Numbered from the stretch's first letter, positions 43,310 through 52,777 are shown. The stretch: DNA of 64,000 nt from Atlantibacter subterraneus (GCF_027853245.1 NZ_JAPTZM010000001.1); one strand, 5' to 3'. Notes: generated by a model from the letters alone, not told the origin. Program-made: numbers and translations.

Positions 43310-46300
43310 ATGGGCACCACCACCATGGGCGTTAAACTGGATGACGCGACGCGGGAGCGCATTAAATCTGCCGCATCGAAAATTGACCGCACGCCCCACT
43401 GGCTGATTAAGCAGGCCATCTTTAATTACCTCGAGCGGCTGGAAAATAACGATACCCTGCCTGAGCTGCCTGCCCTGCTGGCAGGCGCGGCCAATGAAAG
43501 CGAAGAAGCGCTCAGCGCGGCGGGCGAAGAAAATCATCAGCCGTTCCTGGAATTTGCCGAGCAGATCCTGCCGCAGTCGGTGAACCGCGCGGCGATCACC
43601 GCCGCATGGCGTCGTCCGGAAACCGACGCGGTGCCCATGCTGCTGGAACAGGCGCGCTTAACGCCGGAGATGTCCAGCCAGACGCATCAGTTGGCCTTGA
43701 AGCTGGCGGATAAATTGCGTAACCAGAAGACCGCCAGCGGTCGTGCTGGCATGGTGCAAAGCCTGTTGCAGGAGTTCTCCCTCTCCTCTCAGGAAGGCGT
43801 GGCGCTGATGTGCCTCGCGGAAGCCCTGCTGCGTATTCCCGATAAAGCCACCCGCGACGCGTTAATCCGCGACAAAATCAGCAACGGCAACTGGCAATCC
43901 CATATTGGCCGTAGCCCGTCGCTGTTTGTTAATGCCGCCACCTGGGGGCTGCTGTTTACTGGCCGCCTGGTCTCCACCCATAACGAAGCCAGCCTGTCGC
44001 GCTCACTGAACCGCATTATCGGCAAGAGCGGCGAACCGCTGATCCGCAAAGGCGTGGATATGGCGATGCGCCTGATGGGCGAGCAGTTTGTTACCGGGGA
44101 AACCATCGCCGAAGCGCTGGCCAACGCCCGCAAGCTGGAAGAGAAAGGTTTCCGCTACTCTTACGACATGCTCGGCGAAGCCGCGCTCACCGCCGCCGAT
44201 GCGCAAGCCTACATGGTTTCCTACCAGCAGGCGATCCACGCCATCGGTAAAGCCTCCAACGGTCGCGGCATTTATGAAGGCCCGGGCATCTCCATCAAAC
44301 TGTCGGCGCTGCATCCGCGTTACAGCCGCGCCCAGTACGATCGGGTAATGGAAGAACTCTATCCGCGCCTGAAATCCCTGACCCTGCTGGCGCGTCAGTA
44401 TGATATCGGCATCAACATCGACGCCGAAGAAGCCGATCGGCTGGAGATCTCCCTCGATCTGCTGGAAAAACTGTGTTTTGAACCGGAGCTGGCGGGCTGG
44501 AACGGCATCGGCTTCGTGATCCAGGCCTATATGAAGCGCTGCCCGTTTGTAATCGACTACCTGATCGACCTGGCGACCCGCAGCCGCCGCCGTCTGATGA
44601 TCCGCCTGGTGAAAGGCGCGTACTGGGACAGCGAGATCAAACGCGCCCAGGTGGAAGGTCTGGAAGGCTATCCGGTATATACCCGCAAGGTGTATACCGA
44701 CGTCTCCTACCTTGCCTGCGCCAAGAAACTGCTGGCGGTGCCAAACCTGATTTATCCGCAGTTCGCCACACATAACGCCCATACCCTGGCGGCCATCTAT
44801 CATCTGGCCGGGCAGAACTACTATCCTGGCCAGTATGAGTTCCAGTGCCTGCATGGCATGGGAGAACCGCTGTACGAACAGGTGGTGGGCAAAGTGGCTG
44901 ACGGCAAACTCAACCGTCCGTGCCGTATTTACGCCCCGGTGGGCACCCACGAAACGCTGCTGGCGTATCTGGTGCGCCGCCTGCTGGAAAACGGCGCTAA
45001 CACCTCCTTCGTTAACCGCATCGCCGATACCACGCTGCCGCTGGATGAACTGGTGGCCTGCCCTGTCGCCGCTGTCGAGAAGCTGGCAGCCCAGGAAGGC
45101 ATTCCCGGCCTGCCGCATCCAAAAATTCCGCGTCCGGTAGATCTGTATGGCAATGGCCGCGCCAACTCTGCCGGTCTGGATCTGGCAAACGAACATCGTC
45201 TGGCGTCGCTCTCTTCGGCACTGCTGAATAGCGCCACCCAAAAATGGCTGGCGCAGCCGATCCTCGAAGAGGCCGCGCGCGACGGCGAGATGACCCCGGT
45301 GGTTAACCCGGCGGAGCCGCTGGATATTGTCGGCTATACCCGCGAGGCCACAGAGCAAGAAATCAGCCAGGCTCTGCAAAGCGCGGTAAATAATGCGCCG
45401 ATTTGGTTCGCTACCCCGCCGCAGGAGCGCGCCGCGATCCTCGAACGCGCTGCCGTATTGATGGAAGACCAGATGCAGACGCTGATCGGCGTGCTGGTAC
45501 GTGAAGCAGGTAAAACCTTCAGCAACGCCATCGCCGAAGTGCGCGAAGCGGTGGACTTCCTGCGCTATTACGCGGGCCAGGTTAACCACGATTTCGATAA
45601 TGAAACCCATCGCCCGCTCGGCCCGGTGGTGTGCATCAGCCCGTGGAACTTCCCGCTGGCCATTTTCACCGGCCAGGTGGCCGCCGCGCTGGCGGCAGGT
45701 AACAGCGTGCTGGCGAAACCCGCTGAGCAGACCCCGCTGATCGCCGCCATGGGCGTGCGCATTCTGCTGGATGCTGGCGTACCGGCAGGCGTGGTGCAGC
45801 TGCTGCCAGGCCGCGGCGAGACCGTCGGCGCGCAGTTGACCGGCGACGAGCGGGTGCGCGGCGTAATGTTTACCGGCTCCACCGAAGTGGCAACGCTGTT
45901 ACAGCGCAATATCGCTACCCGCCTCGATCCGCAGGGCCGTCCGACGCCGCTGATTGCCGAAACCGGCGGGATGAACGCCATGATCGTCGACTCGTCCGCC
46001 CTGACCGAACAGGTGGTAATAGATGTGGTTTCCTCGGCATTCGACAGCGCCGGTCAGCGCTGCTCGGCACTGCGCGTGCTGTGCCTGCAGGATGACATTG
46101 CCGATCACACCCTGACCATGCTGCGCGGCGCGATGGCGGAATGCCGGATGGGCAACCCGGAGCGCCTGACCACCGATATCGGCCCGGTGATTGACGCCGA
46201 AGCCAAAGAAAACATCGAGAATCACATCCAGGCGATGCGCGCCAAAGGCCGCCCGGTGTTCCAGGCGGTGCGCGAGCATCAGGACGACGCCCGTGAATGG

Positions 46301-47272
46301 CAAAGCGGCACTTTCGTTAAGCCCACCTTAATTGAGCTTGAGCGTTTCGATGAGCTGAAAAAAGAGGTGTTCGGCCCGGTACTGCACGTGGTGCGCTACA
46401 ACCGCAGCAACCTTGACGCGCTGATTGAGCAGATTAACGCGGCGGGTTATGGCCTGACGCTGGGCGTGCATACCCGCATTGATGAAACCATCGCCCAGGT
46501 TACCGGCAGCGCCAGCGTCGGCAACATGTACGTCAACCGCAATATGGTGGGCGCAGTGGTCGGCGTGCAGCCGTTCGGCGGCGAAGGTCTGTCCGGCACC
46601 GGTCCGAAAGCGGGCGGCCCGCTGTATCTGTACCGTCTGCTGGCGAATCGCCCGGAAAACGCCGTGACCACCACCTTTAACCGCGATAACGGCTTACCGG
46701 TGGACAGCCAGCTGCGCACCGCACTACTGCAACCGCACGAGGCGCTAACCCAGTGGGCGGCCAACCGTCCGGCATTGAAAGCAGTGTGCGAAGCCTTTGG
46801 CGCACAGGCGCAAACCGGCGTGCAGCGCGTATTGCCGGGGCCGACCGGCGAGCGCAACACCTATACCCTGCTGCCGCGCGAACGGGTTCTGTGCCTGGCG
46901 GATAACGAAGACGACGCGCTGGTACAGCTTGCTGCCGTCACCAGCAGCGCCAGCCGCGCGCTGTGGCCGGAAGATAAGCTACATCGCGAACTGGCCGGTA
47001 AACTGCCGTCTGCCGTTGCCCAGCGCATCGACTTCGCTGGCGCGGATTCGCTGATGAGCCAGCATTTCGACGCGGTGATCTATCACGGCGATTCCGACCA
47101 GTTGCGCACCCTGTGTGAGAACGTGGCGGCGCGCGACGGCGCGATTGTGTCGGTGCAGGGCTTTGCCCGTGGCGAAACGAATCTGCTGCTGGAGCGGCTG
47201 TGGATTGAACGCTCGCTCAGCGTCAACACCGCGGCGGCAGGCGGCAACGCCAGCCTGATGACAATCGGCTAA
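43310..47272 (+). CDS. putA: Trifunctional proline dehydrogenase / P5C dehydrogenase / repressor PutA
   Basis: A 1320-residue enzyme, the same length as E. coli PutA, that oxidises proline to glutamate. Residues 1-47 form the ribbon-helix-helix DNA-binding domain (TTTMGVKLDDATRERIKSAA). The FAD-dependent proline dehydrogenase barrel follows, with YEGPGISIKLSALHPRYSR and RLVKGAYWDSEIKRAQ. The aldehyde dehydrogenase half has SPWNFPLAIFTGQ, MFTGSTEVATLL and the catalytic cysteine in SAGQRCSALRVLC. The frame runs 52 codons further upstream, but ATG 43310 matches the known N-terminus. It represses putP and itself through GTTGCA sites upstream. Confidence 0.98.
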   Translation: MGTTTMGVKLDDATRERIKSAASKIDRTPHWLIKQAIFNYLERLENNDTLPELPALLAGAANESEEALSAAGEENHQPFLEFAEQILPQSVNRAAITAAWRRPETDAVPMLLEQARLTPEMSSQTHQLALKLADKLRNQKTASGRAGMVQSLLQEFSLSSQEGVALMCLAEALLRIPDKATRDALIRDKISNGNWQSHIGRSPSLFVNAATWGLLFTGRLVSTHNEASLSRSLNRIIGKSGEPLIRKGVDMAMRLMGEQFVTGETIAEALANARKLEEKGFRYSYDMLGEAALTAADAQAYMVSYQQAIHAIGKASNGRGIYEGPGISIKLSALHPRYSRAQYDRVMEELYPRLKSLTLLARQYDIGINIDAEEADRLEISLDLLEKLCFEPELAGWNGIGFVIQAYMKRCPFVIDYLIDLATRSRRRLMIRLVKGAYWDSEIKRAQVEGLEGYPVYTRKVYTDVSYLACAKKLLAVPNLIYPQFATHNAHTLAAIYHLAGQNYYPGQYEFQCLHGMGEPLYEQVVGKVADGKLNRPCRIYAPVGTHETLLAYLVRRLLENGANTSFVNRIADTTLPLDELVACPVAAVEKLAAQEGIPGLPHPKIPRPVDLYGNGRANSAGLDLANEHRLASLSSALLNSATQKWLAQPILEEAARDGEMTPVVNPAEPLDIVGYTREATEQEISQALQSAVNNAPIWFATPPQERAAILERAAVLMEDQMQTLIGVLVREAGKTFSNAIAEVREAVDFLRYYAGQVNHDFDNETHRPLGPVVCISPWNFPLAIFTGQVAAALAAGNSVLAKPAEQTPLIAAMGVRILLDAGVPAGVVQLLPGRGETVGAQLTGDERVRGVMFTGSTEVATLLQRNIATRLDPQGRPTPLIAETGGMNAMIVDSSALTEQVVIDVVSSAFDSAGQRCSALRVLCLQDDIADHTLTMLRGAMAECRMGNPERLTTDIGPVIDAEAKENIENHIQAMRAKGRPVFQAVREHQDDAREWQSGTFVKPTLIELERFDELKKEVFGPVLHVVRYNRSNLDALIEQINAAGYGLTLGVHTRIDETIAQVTGSASVGNMYVNRNMVGAVVGVQPFGGEGLSGTGPKAGGPLYLYRLLANRPENAVTTTFNRDNGLPVDSQLRTALLQPHEALTQWAANRPALKAVCEAFGAQAQTGVQRVLPGPTGERNTYTLLPRERVLCLADNEDDALVQLAAVTSSASRALWPEDKLHRELAGKLPSAVAQRIDFAGADSLMSQHFDAVIYHGDSDQLRTLCENVAARDGAIVSVQGFARGETNLLLERLWIERSLSVNTAAAGGNASLMTIG

Positions 47273-47286
47273 CGCTTCGCTACCCT

Positions 47287-47314
47287 AAAAGCTCCGTTCA
47301 GGAGCTTTTTTTTT
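47287..47314 (+). terminator. Rho-independent terminator of putA
   Basis: AAAAGCTCC (47287-47295) pairs with GGAGCTTTT (47301-47309) around GTTCA, followed by a T-run to 47314. Confidence 0.95.
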
Positions 47315-47325
47315 GGGGATCGATC

Positions 47326-47727
47326 ATGACAAGAACAGGAATAATGGTTATCGCGCTGCTGATGTCGTCGGCGGCGCTGGCGCAGGATTGCGAGAAAGCC
47401 GAAACGCAGCTGGAGCTTAACGACTGCGCGGCAGCCGAATATCAAAAGGCGGATAGCGAGCTGAATGCCGCTTATAAAAAGGTGTACGCCCTGGCCAGTA
47501 AAGAGCAACACGGCTTGCTGAAAACCGCGCAGAATGCCTGGATTAAACTGCGCGACGCCGACTGCGACTTTATCGCCTCCGGCGTCGAGGGGGGCAGTAT
47601 TCAGCCGATGATTTACAGCCAGTGCCTGACGGACAAAACCCGCGAGCGCAGCGCTTACCTTGAATCAATGCTGCAGTGCGGCGAAGGCGATTTAAGCTGC
47701 CCGTTACCGGCGGCGGCCAGCCACTAA
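47326..47727 (+). CDS. LprI-like (DUF1311) secreted protein
   Basis: A 133-residue exported protein. A signal peptide ends near LAQD. The mature chain has the LprI/DUF1311 pattern with four or more cysteines: CEKAETQLELNDCAAAEYQKADSEL (described by position 20-44), AWIKLRDADCDF and YSQCLTDKTRERSAYLES. The family includes a mycobacterial lysozyme inhibitor, so a cell-envelope role is possible but not shown. It follows the putA terminator and overlaps the convergent rutR end by four bases. Confidence 0.8.
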   Translation: MTRTGIMVIALLMSSAALAQDCEKAETQLELNDCAAAEYQKADSELNAAYKKVYALASKEQHGLLKTAQNAWIKLRDADCDFIASGVEGGSIQPMIYSQCLTDKTRERSAYLESMLQCGEGDLSCPLPAAASH

Positions 47728-48359
47728 CGGGGACGAATACCCGCAATAATCATGCGCTGGACGTTCTCCACCGTCTGCTGAAAAAAGGCGTCATCCTGTA
47801 AGGTGGCGCCGGTTACCGCTTCAACCTGAACCGAAAAATCCGCGTAGTGCTGGGTAGTGGCCCAAATCATAAAAATCAGATGATTGGGGTCGATTTTTGC
47901 CAGTTTGCCCTGCGCCACCCAGCCAGCGACAATCGCCGATTTCTCTTCCACCAGCGGTTTTACGTCCCCGGACAGTTCGCCCATCAGCAGCGGCGCGCCC
48001 TGCAGCATCTCCATGCAAAACAGCCTGGAGGCTTCAGGGTAGTCACGCGACACCGTCATTTTTAACCGAATGTACTCGCCGATGGCGGTCAGCGGTTCGA
48101 GATCGCTGCGAAACGCCCGCAGCGGCGCCAGCCAGATCGCCAGGATCTGTTTCAGCACCGCGATATACAGCGCGTCTTTGGAGGGAAAATAGTAGAGCAG
48201 ATTGGTTTTCGACACCCCCGCGCATTCGGCGATATTTTCCAGCGTCGCGCCGTGCACGCCATATTTTGAAAACTGGCTGAGGCCCGCCTGCAAAATGGCG
48301 TCCCGCTTCGCCGCCACCGCCTGCGAACGTTTACCGGCGGGTTTCTTTCCCTGGGTCAT
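47724..48359 (-). CDS. rutR: TetR-family regulator RutR
   Basis: A 211-residue repressor that in E. coli binds uracil or thymine and controls rutABCDEFG, carAB and other genes. The N-terminal helix-turn-helix is ATLENIAECAGVSKTNLLYYF. The ligand domain contains SRLFCMEMLQGAPLLM and LIFMIWATTQHYADF, as in RutR. The rutA-G operon that adjoins it in E. coli is missing here. It starts seven bases after an EamA transporter gene, with which it probably forms an operon. Confidence 0.9.
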   Translation of the reverse strand: MTQGKKPAGKRSQAVAAKRDAILQAGLSQFSKYGVHGATLENIAECAGVSKTNLLYYFPSKDALYIAVLKQILAIWLAPLRAFRSDLEPLTAIGEYIRLKMTVSRDYPEASRLFCMEMLQGAPLLMGELSGDVKPLVEEKSAIVAGWVAQGKLAKIDPNHLIFMIWATTQHYADFSVQVEAVTGATLQDDAFFQQTVENVQRMIIAGIRPR

Positions 48360-48366
48360 GCGTTGA

Positions 48367-49284
48367 TTATCCTTCCGACTGTTCCACGGCCTGCTCGCTG
48401 GCCGGTTTCTTTTTAAGCTTCAGTTCACTGACCAGCACCCCGAGCACAATGCACGCACCGCCCAGCAGCGCGATGGCGGGAAGGCGCTCTCCGGCCATGC
48501 GCCCAAAAATCCCGGCCCATACCGGCTCGCCGGTATAAATTACCGTGGCGCGGGTTGGCGACACGCTGCGCTGGGCCCAGTTCATGGTGACCTGAATAAT
48601 GGCGCTGAAAATGCCTAACCCCAGCGCCACTACCAGCAAACCGGTGGAAAACGGCGGAACGCGCTCTCCCGCCGGGGCCATCATCATAAAAGACACCAGC
48701 GAAGCTGTGGCGAGCTGCACCACCGTGACGCGCTTGATGTCCACTTTGCCCGCCCAGGCGCTAATTAAAATGATCTCCGCCGCGATCGCCACTGCGCCAA
48801 TCAGGGTGATGATTTCCCCCTGGCCCATTTGCAGCAAATTGCCATCCGGCCCGGCAAGAAACACCAGGCCGATGAACGCCAGCGCCACGCCAATCCACGA
48901 CATCAACCCCGGCATTCTGCCGAGGCACAGCCACTGGAGCAGTGGCACCAGCGGCACATACATAGCGGTAATGAATGCGGATTTGCTGCTGGGAATGGTT
49001 TGCAGCCCCCAGGTTTGCAGGCTGTAGCCAAGGGCGATGGCAATACCGATCGACACCCCCGCTTTCAGTTCAAGGCGCGTCAGCCCACGCAGGGATTTTA
49101 CCGAAAGTAGCCCAACCGCCAGCGCCGCCGTAGCAAACCGCAGCCCGACAAAAAAGAACGGATCGCTGAGGGTTACCGCGTACTGCACGGCCAGAAAAGT
49201 GCCGCCCCAGAACATGGTAATCAGGATCAGCAGGGCTTCCTGCGGCTTAACGGAGAATTGGTAGCGTTGACGTAGCGATGACAT
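48367..49284 (-). CDS. EamA-family drug/metabolite transporter (DMT)
   Basis: A 305-residue inner-membrane protein with ten predicted helices in two EamA repeats. The first begins LLILITMFWGGTFLAVQYAV and has LQTWGLQTIPSSKSAFITAMYVPL split over helices 3-4. The second begins near GEIITLIGAVAIAAEIILIS. The substrate is unknown; EamA proteins export or import small metabolites. ATG 49284 (MSSLRQRY) was chosen over an extension. It occupies the place of rutA-G and lies directly upstream of rutR. Confidence 0.82.
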   Translation of the reverse strand: MSSLRQRYQFSVKPQEALLILITMFWGGTFLAVQYAVTLSDPFFFVGLRFATAALAVGLLSVKSLRGLTRLELKAGVSIGIAIALGYSLQTWGLQTIPSSKSAFITAMYVPLVPLLQWLCLGRMPGLMSWIGVALAFIGLVFLAGPDGNLLQMGQGEIITLIGAVAIAAEIILISAWAGKVDIKRVTVVQLATASLVSFMMMAPAGERVPPFSTGLLVVALGLGIFSAIIQVTMNWAQRSVSPTRATVIYTGEPVWAGIFGRMAGERLPAIALLGGACIVLGVLVSELKLKKKPASEQAVEQSEG

Positions 49285-49350
49285 GAGAGCACCGAAAAAT
49301 GTGACAGCTCTCAAGTTTGCGATGGATTAAGACCTGGCGCAATGCCTAAA

Positions 49351-49377
49351 AACGAAACCGCCGGTCAGGGCCGGCGG
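49351..49377 (-). terminator. Terminator after ymdF
   Basis: CCGCCGG and CCGGCGG (49358-49364 with 49371-49377) form a 7-bp GC stem, followed on the minus strand by a T-rich stretch (TTTCGTTTTT). Confidence 0.75.
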
Positions 49378-49439
49378 CGATGATGATTAACCCGGCTGAA
49401 GCGGAGTCAGGTTAATCCACAGTACTCAATGTAATCGGG

Positions 49440-49622
49440 CTATTCGTTGTTGCCGCGATTCCCACCATGACTGTTTTTACCCCCTTTTTTCCCCGCTTCT
49501 GAGGCACGTTGCGGGTCATTTTTAAAGTTCCCGCCGCTCGCCTGACCGCCTTTACGGCCAGCTTCGGATGCCCTTTCACGATTTTCTGCAAAATTACCAG
49601 CACCACCACGATGATTTGCCAT
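49440..49622 (-). CDS. ymdF: Small KGG-repeat stress protein YmdF
   Basis: A 60-residue, glycine- and charge-rich protein with two KGG repeats in the context ASEAGRKGGQASGGNF and ASEAGKKGGKNS. This is the family of YciG/YmdF/Con-10 stress-induced proteins, usually linked to sigma-S and stationary phase. GGAGG is present upstream. In E. coli ymdF is next to the rut operon and wrbA, as here. Confidence 0.9.
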   Translation of the reverse strand: MANHRGGAGNFAENRERASEAGRKGGQASGGNFKNDPQRASEAGKKGGKNSHGGNRGNNE

Positions 49623-50014
49623 ATCTAACCTCCGGAAAGCGAAACATTAGTCATCATTCAGTTTTGATGTCACTACGGCCTTTTACCCCGCGGGTAACCA
49701 GAGACATATTTCGTTTGCCGCGTGAGTTAAAGCCTAGACTATAAGCGGACAGAGATCATTTTTCTGTAACATCCCGCAACATGTAATCCATCAATCGGGT
49801 GATTATTAACACCCACTATCCATAAACAGCTCTAATCAGTACCAAAATTGGTAGTTTTTAAATGTGAAAGGATGCAACAGAGCGGCAACACCAGCTAAGT
49901 TGCTATACATCAAGCAAAACCCAGTGAAATTTGCACTCCTGGCGCAACGTCATATCTTTAAAAGAGGGCAACCTGGCGTTGCGAACAAGATGTTGAACTC
50001 AGGAGTGACTGAAG
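49623..50014. other. Divergent intergenic region ymdF-wrbA
   Basis: About 390 bases between two divergent, typically stationary-phase genes. I see no gene in it. AGGAG at about 50001-50005 is the wrbA ribosome site. Promoters could not be assigned with confidence. Confidence 0.5.
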
Positions 50015-50611
50015 ATGGCGAAGATTTTAGTGCTTTATTACTCAATGTACGGACACATCGAGACCATGGCTCAGGCCGTCGCGGAAGGCGCGCGGGGCGT
50101 TGAAGGCGTCGATGTGGAAGTGAAACGCGTTCCTGAAACCATGCCGCCCGAACTCTTCGCGAAAGCCGGCGGTAAAGCGCAAACCACGCCAGAAGCCACG
50201 GTGCAGGAGCTGGTGAACTACGACGCAATTATTGTCGGCACCCCAACCCGCTTCGGCAATATGTCAGGCCAGATGCGCACCTTCTGGGACCAGACCGGCG
50301 GTCTGTGGGCCTCCGGCGCGCTGTACGGGAAAATCGCCAGCGTGTTCAGCTCGACCGGCACCGGTGGCGGCCAGGAACAAACCATCACCTCCACCTGGAC
50401 CACTCTGGCGCATCACGGCATGGTGATCGTGCCGATCGGCTATGGCACCAAAGAGCTGTTTGATATTTCACAGGTGCGCGGCGGCACGCCGTACGGTGCC
50501 ACCACCATTGCGGGCGGCGACGGCTCGCGTCAACCCAGCGAAGAAGAACTCTCTATTGCCCGTTATCAGGGCCAACACGTCGCCAGCCTGGCGGTCAAAC
50601 TTAAAGGCTAA
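50015..50611 (+). CDS. wrbA: NAD(P)H:quinone oxidoreductase WrbA
   Basis: A 198-residue flavodoxin-like FMN enzyme that reduces quinones by two electrons. It has the FMN phosphate loop YYSMYGHIETMAQAVAEGA, GTPTRFGNMSGQMRTFWDQT, FSSTGTGGGQEQT and YGATTIAGGDGSRQPSEEEL. Length equals E. coli WrbA. In E. coli the gene is the integration site of some Stx phages; it is uninterrupted here. yccJ follows in the same direction. Confidence 0.97.
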   Translation: MAKILVLYYSMYGHIETMAQAVAEGARGVEGVDVEVKRVPETMPPELFAKAGGKAQTTPEATVQELVNYDAIIVGTPTRFGNMSGQMRTFWDQTGGLWASGALYGKIASVFSSTGTGGGQEQTITSTWTTLAHHGMVIVPIGYGTKELFDISQVRGGTPYGATTIAGGDGSRQPSEEELSIARYQGQHVASLAVKLKG

Positions 50612-50629
50612 AGGTACAGGAGAATATTG

Positions 50630-50857
50630 ATGCCAAATCAACAATCTAAAGCTCATCACGTGGGTGAATGGGCCAGTCTGAGAAATACCTCGCCGGAAAT
50701 TGCTGAAGCCATCTTTGAAGTGGCGGACTATGACGAAAAACTGGCGGAGAAAATTTGGGAAGAAGGCAATGATGAAGTGCTGATCCGCGCCTTTAAAAAA
50801 ACCGATAAAGACTCCCTGTTCTGGGGCGAGCAAACCATCGAACGCAAAAACGTCTGA
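50630..50857 (+). CDS. yccJ: Small conserved protein YccJ
   Basis: A 75-residue acidic cytoplasmic protein of unknown function, matching E. coli YccJ in length and in the sequence GEWASLRNTSPEIAEAIFEV. ATG 50630 is preferred over the TTG just ahead; AGGAG lies upstream. It is probably co-transcribed with wrbA. Confidence 0.92.
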   Translation: MPNQQSKAHHVGEWASLRNTSPEIAEAIFEVADYDEKLAEKIWEEGNDEVLIRAFKKTDKDSLFWGEQTIERKNV

Positions 50858-50863
50858 GTCAAC

Positions 50864-50885
50864 GCCCCCGCCGCCCGGCGGGGGC
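50864..50885. terminator. Terminator between yccJ and agp
   Basis: GCCCCCGCC (50864-50872) and GGCGGGGGC (50877-50885) form a 9-bp all-GC stem with a 4-base loop between convergent genes. Confidence 0.85.
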
Positions 50886-50891
50886 AACGCG

Positions 50892-52130
50892 TTATTTCAC
50901 CGCGCTGTCTAACACTGCGGTAAATTTATCCCACGGGCAAAAACCGTCGCTATCGGTCGGACAGCCGGTAAGCTGTAGCGTAACGCGCTGCGGCGGGCTT
51001 TCCAGATTCAGCGGCGTCGCGTCGCGCAGTTGCTCGCTGCTTTGATACACGTATTCGACCTTCATCAAATCGCGATTGGTTTTGCTGTCGTGCCAGCGCT
51101 GGAACATGATTTTCCCGCCAATCGGCGTGCGCTCGTACTGGTGAGCCAGCTGATAGGGTTTGAAATCCAGCGCTGTCAGCAGCGAGGCGATATTGGAATC
51201 ATGCCCCACCAGTACCGTTACTGCCGGCCCCTGCTTCTCGGTCACCAGCGCTTTCTGGATGTATTTCACCAGCGGCGCGGCCACGTTACGCGCCACATCC
51301 GGCGAAGTGAAAAGCGTATCCTGATAGCCGTTTTTCAGCTTCGACAGCACGCTCCACTGCTTGTCGGTTTTGATCTGGCCCCAGGCGACGTCTTCCATCG
51401 GAAAGCCTTCGTAATACTGCAACGTAAAGGCGTCCACCAGCGAGTTACCCACTTTCAGCGGCCCGCTGACGCCCGGTTCCTCGGTGGGTTTGGCGCTGAA
51501 AGTGTCTTTCGCCGCCGTTAAGTCGCACACCTGTTTCTGTTTGCAGGACGGCGAGTCGTCATAGCCGGTCACCTCTTCCAGCAGTTTATAGCTTTCATCC
51601 AGCTGATATTCGCCGCGCTGGGTTTCCATGGCTTTCAGCGCCGCCTGCTGGAATTCCGGCGAGGTATTGGTGATCACCGGGTTAAAGGTCGGGTCCATGG
51701 TGCCCATTTTTTCCTGATGATGGACCGGAATATCGCAGCCCGGAAACGCGCCGGTAATAAAGAACTGCGCGGTGGCGACCGTACGCTGGAGGCTATTGGC
51801 GTAGGCGTAAACCCGGTTATTCGCCGGGCATTCGCCGCTGGTGACCAGTCCCTGCTGGGCGAACCACTCGCGGAAATAGTGGCCCATATACACTTCCAGC
51901 ACGCCGCCTTTGGTGGTGAGCTGCCCGCCGGGGACATCCCATTGCGGCCATTTCTGGGCGGTGGATTGCTCAAGCACGCTGCCATTGTTGGCGAGCGGCG
52001 CGCGTAAGTTATGGCGGCTCATCAGCAACACCTGCTGAAGCTGGTAGCCTTCCGGCGCGGTTTCTGCCTGCGCCAGCGCGGGGATAAGCAATACAGAGGC
52101 GAGCGTCATTGCGAGCGTTGTTTTTTTCAT
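50892..52130 (-). CDS. agp: Periplasmic glucose-1-phosphatase Agp
   Basis: A 412-residue histidine acid phosphatase that frees glucose from glucose-1-phosphate in the periplasm. The signal peptide ends ALAQAE. The catalytic motif is LLMSRHNLRAPL, with the proton-donor HD in VLVGHDSNIASLL. Six or more cysteines fit the family disulphides. Length is one residue from E. coli Agp. It converges on wrbA-yccJ, the E. coli arrangement. Confidence 0.96.
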   Translation of the reverse strand: MKKTTLAMTLASVLLIPALAQAETAPEGYQLQQVLLMSRHNLRAPLANNGSVLEQSTAQKWPQWDVPGGQLTTKGGVLEVYMGHYFREWFAQQGLVTSGECPANNRVYAYANSLQRTVATAQFFITGAFPGCDIPVHHQEKMGTMDPTFNPVITNTSPEFQQAALKAMETQRGEYQLDESYKLLEEVTGYDDSPSCKQKQVCDLTAAKDTFSAKPTEEPGVSGPLKVGNSLVDAFTLQYYEGFPMEDVAWGQIKTDKQWSVLSKLKNGYQDTLFTSPDVARNVAAPLVKYIQKALVTEKQGPAVTVLVGHDSNIASLLTALDFKPYQLAHQYERTPIGGKIMFQRWHDSKTNRDLMKVEYVYQSSEQLRDATPLNLESPPQRVTLQLTGCPTDSDGFCPWDKFTAVLDSAVK

Positions 52131-52246
52131 GCCAGGTTCCTCAGGACGTTTATTCCAGCAACGAGTGTGGCAGAAAAAATCTCAACGCCCCGGCGAGCGG
52201 ATCGCAAAATGACGGTTTTATGACGGGTTAGGCATTCCGGCAAATA

Positions 52247-52263
52247 AGTTTTATAATGAAACT
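52247..52263. promoter_or_regulatory. Inverted repeat and -10-like element upstream of hxlR-type gene
   Basis: AGTTT-TATAATG-AAACT (52247-52263) is a small inverted repeat centred on a perfect TATAAT, 29 bases ahead of the regulator start. It continues as AAACTATATA, which resembles AAACTATCTA in the next intergenic region, so the regulator may control itself. Confidence 0.5.
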
Positions 52264-52291
52264 ATATACCGTTTTTTTTTAAGGAGAGATG

Positions 52292-52738
52292 ATGAAACGG
52301 ACCCGTATGGCAAACACCTCCTGCCCGGTTGCCCGGTCGCTGGATATTATCGGCGACTGGTGGTCGCTGCTGATTGTACGCGATGCGCTACGCGGTATCA
52401 CGCGTTTTGGTGAATTCCAGAAAAGCCTCGGCATCGCCAAAAATATGCTTACCGTGCGCCTTAAGCAGCTGGTCGATGAAGAGATCCTGCGTCTGCAACC
52501 GGCATCCGACGGCAGCGCCTGGCAAGAGTATGTATTAACTGACAAAGGCCGCGCGCTGCAAACGGTGCTGGTGGCGCTATCCCAGTGGGGCAATGATTTT
52601 CTGTTTGATGCCGGCGACACCGCCACCGTGCTGGTGGACAGCACCCATCGCAAACCGCTGCGCCGCCTGGAGTTGATCGCGGAAGATGGCCGCAAACTGG
52701 AACCTACCGAGGTTCAGCCGAAACTCCCGGTGCGCTAA
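52292..52738 (+). CDS. HxlR-family transcriptional regulator
   Basis: A 148-residue winged-helix regulator. CPVARSLDIIGDWWSLLIVRDA is the HxlR signature with an N-terminal cysteine that in YodB/HypR-like members senses quinones, diamide or hypochlorite. RFGEFQKSLGIAKNMLTVRL is the recognition helix region and LTDKGRAL the wing. ATG 52292 lies five bases after AAGGAG. The next gene encodes a dehydrogenase behind matching inverted repeats, the usual layout for an HxlR regulator and its target. Confidence 0.88.
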   Translation: MKRTRMANTSCPVARSLDIIGDWWSLLIVRDALRGITRFGEFQKSLGIAKNMLTVRLKQLVDEEILRLQPASDGSAWQEYVLTDKGRALQTVLVALSQWGNDFLFDAGDTATVLVDSTHRKPLRRLELIAEDGRKLEPTEVQPKLPVR

Positions 52739-52777
52739 ATCGTTAATCGCCCTTTTGGCTAAAAAAATAGCGCGCAA

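Noticed and set aside
44003..45610. A 535-codon open frame antisense to putA
   Set aside because: It lies wholly inside putA, has no ribosome site or recognisable domain, and such frames are common opposite GC-rich genes with strong codon bias.
50015..50611. wrbA as the phage attachment site
   Set aside because: wrbA is full length and the prophage border is more than 3 kb away.
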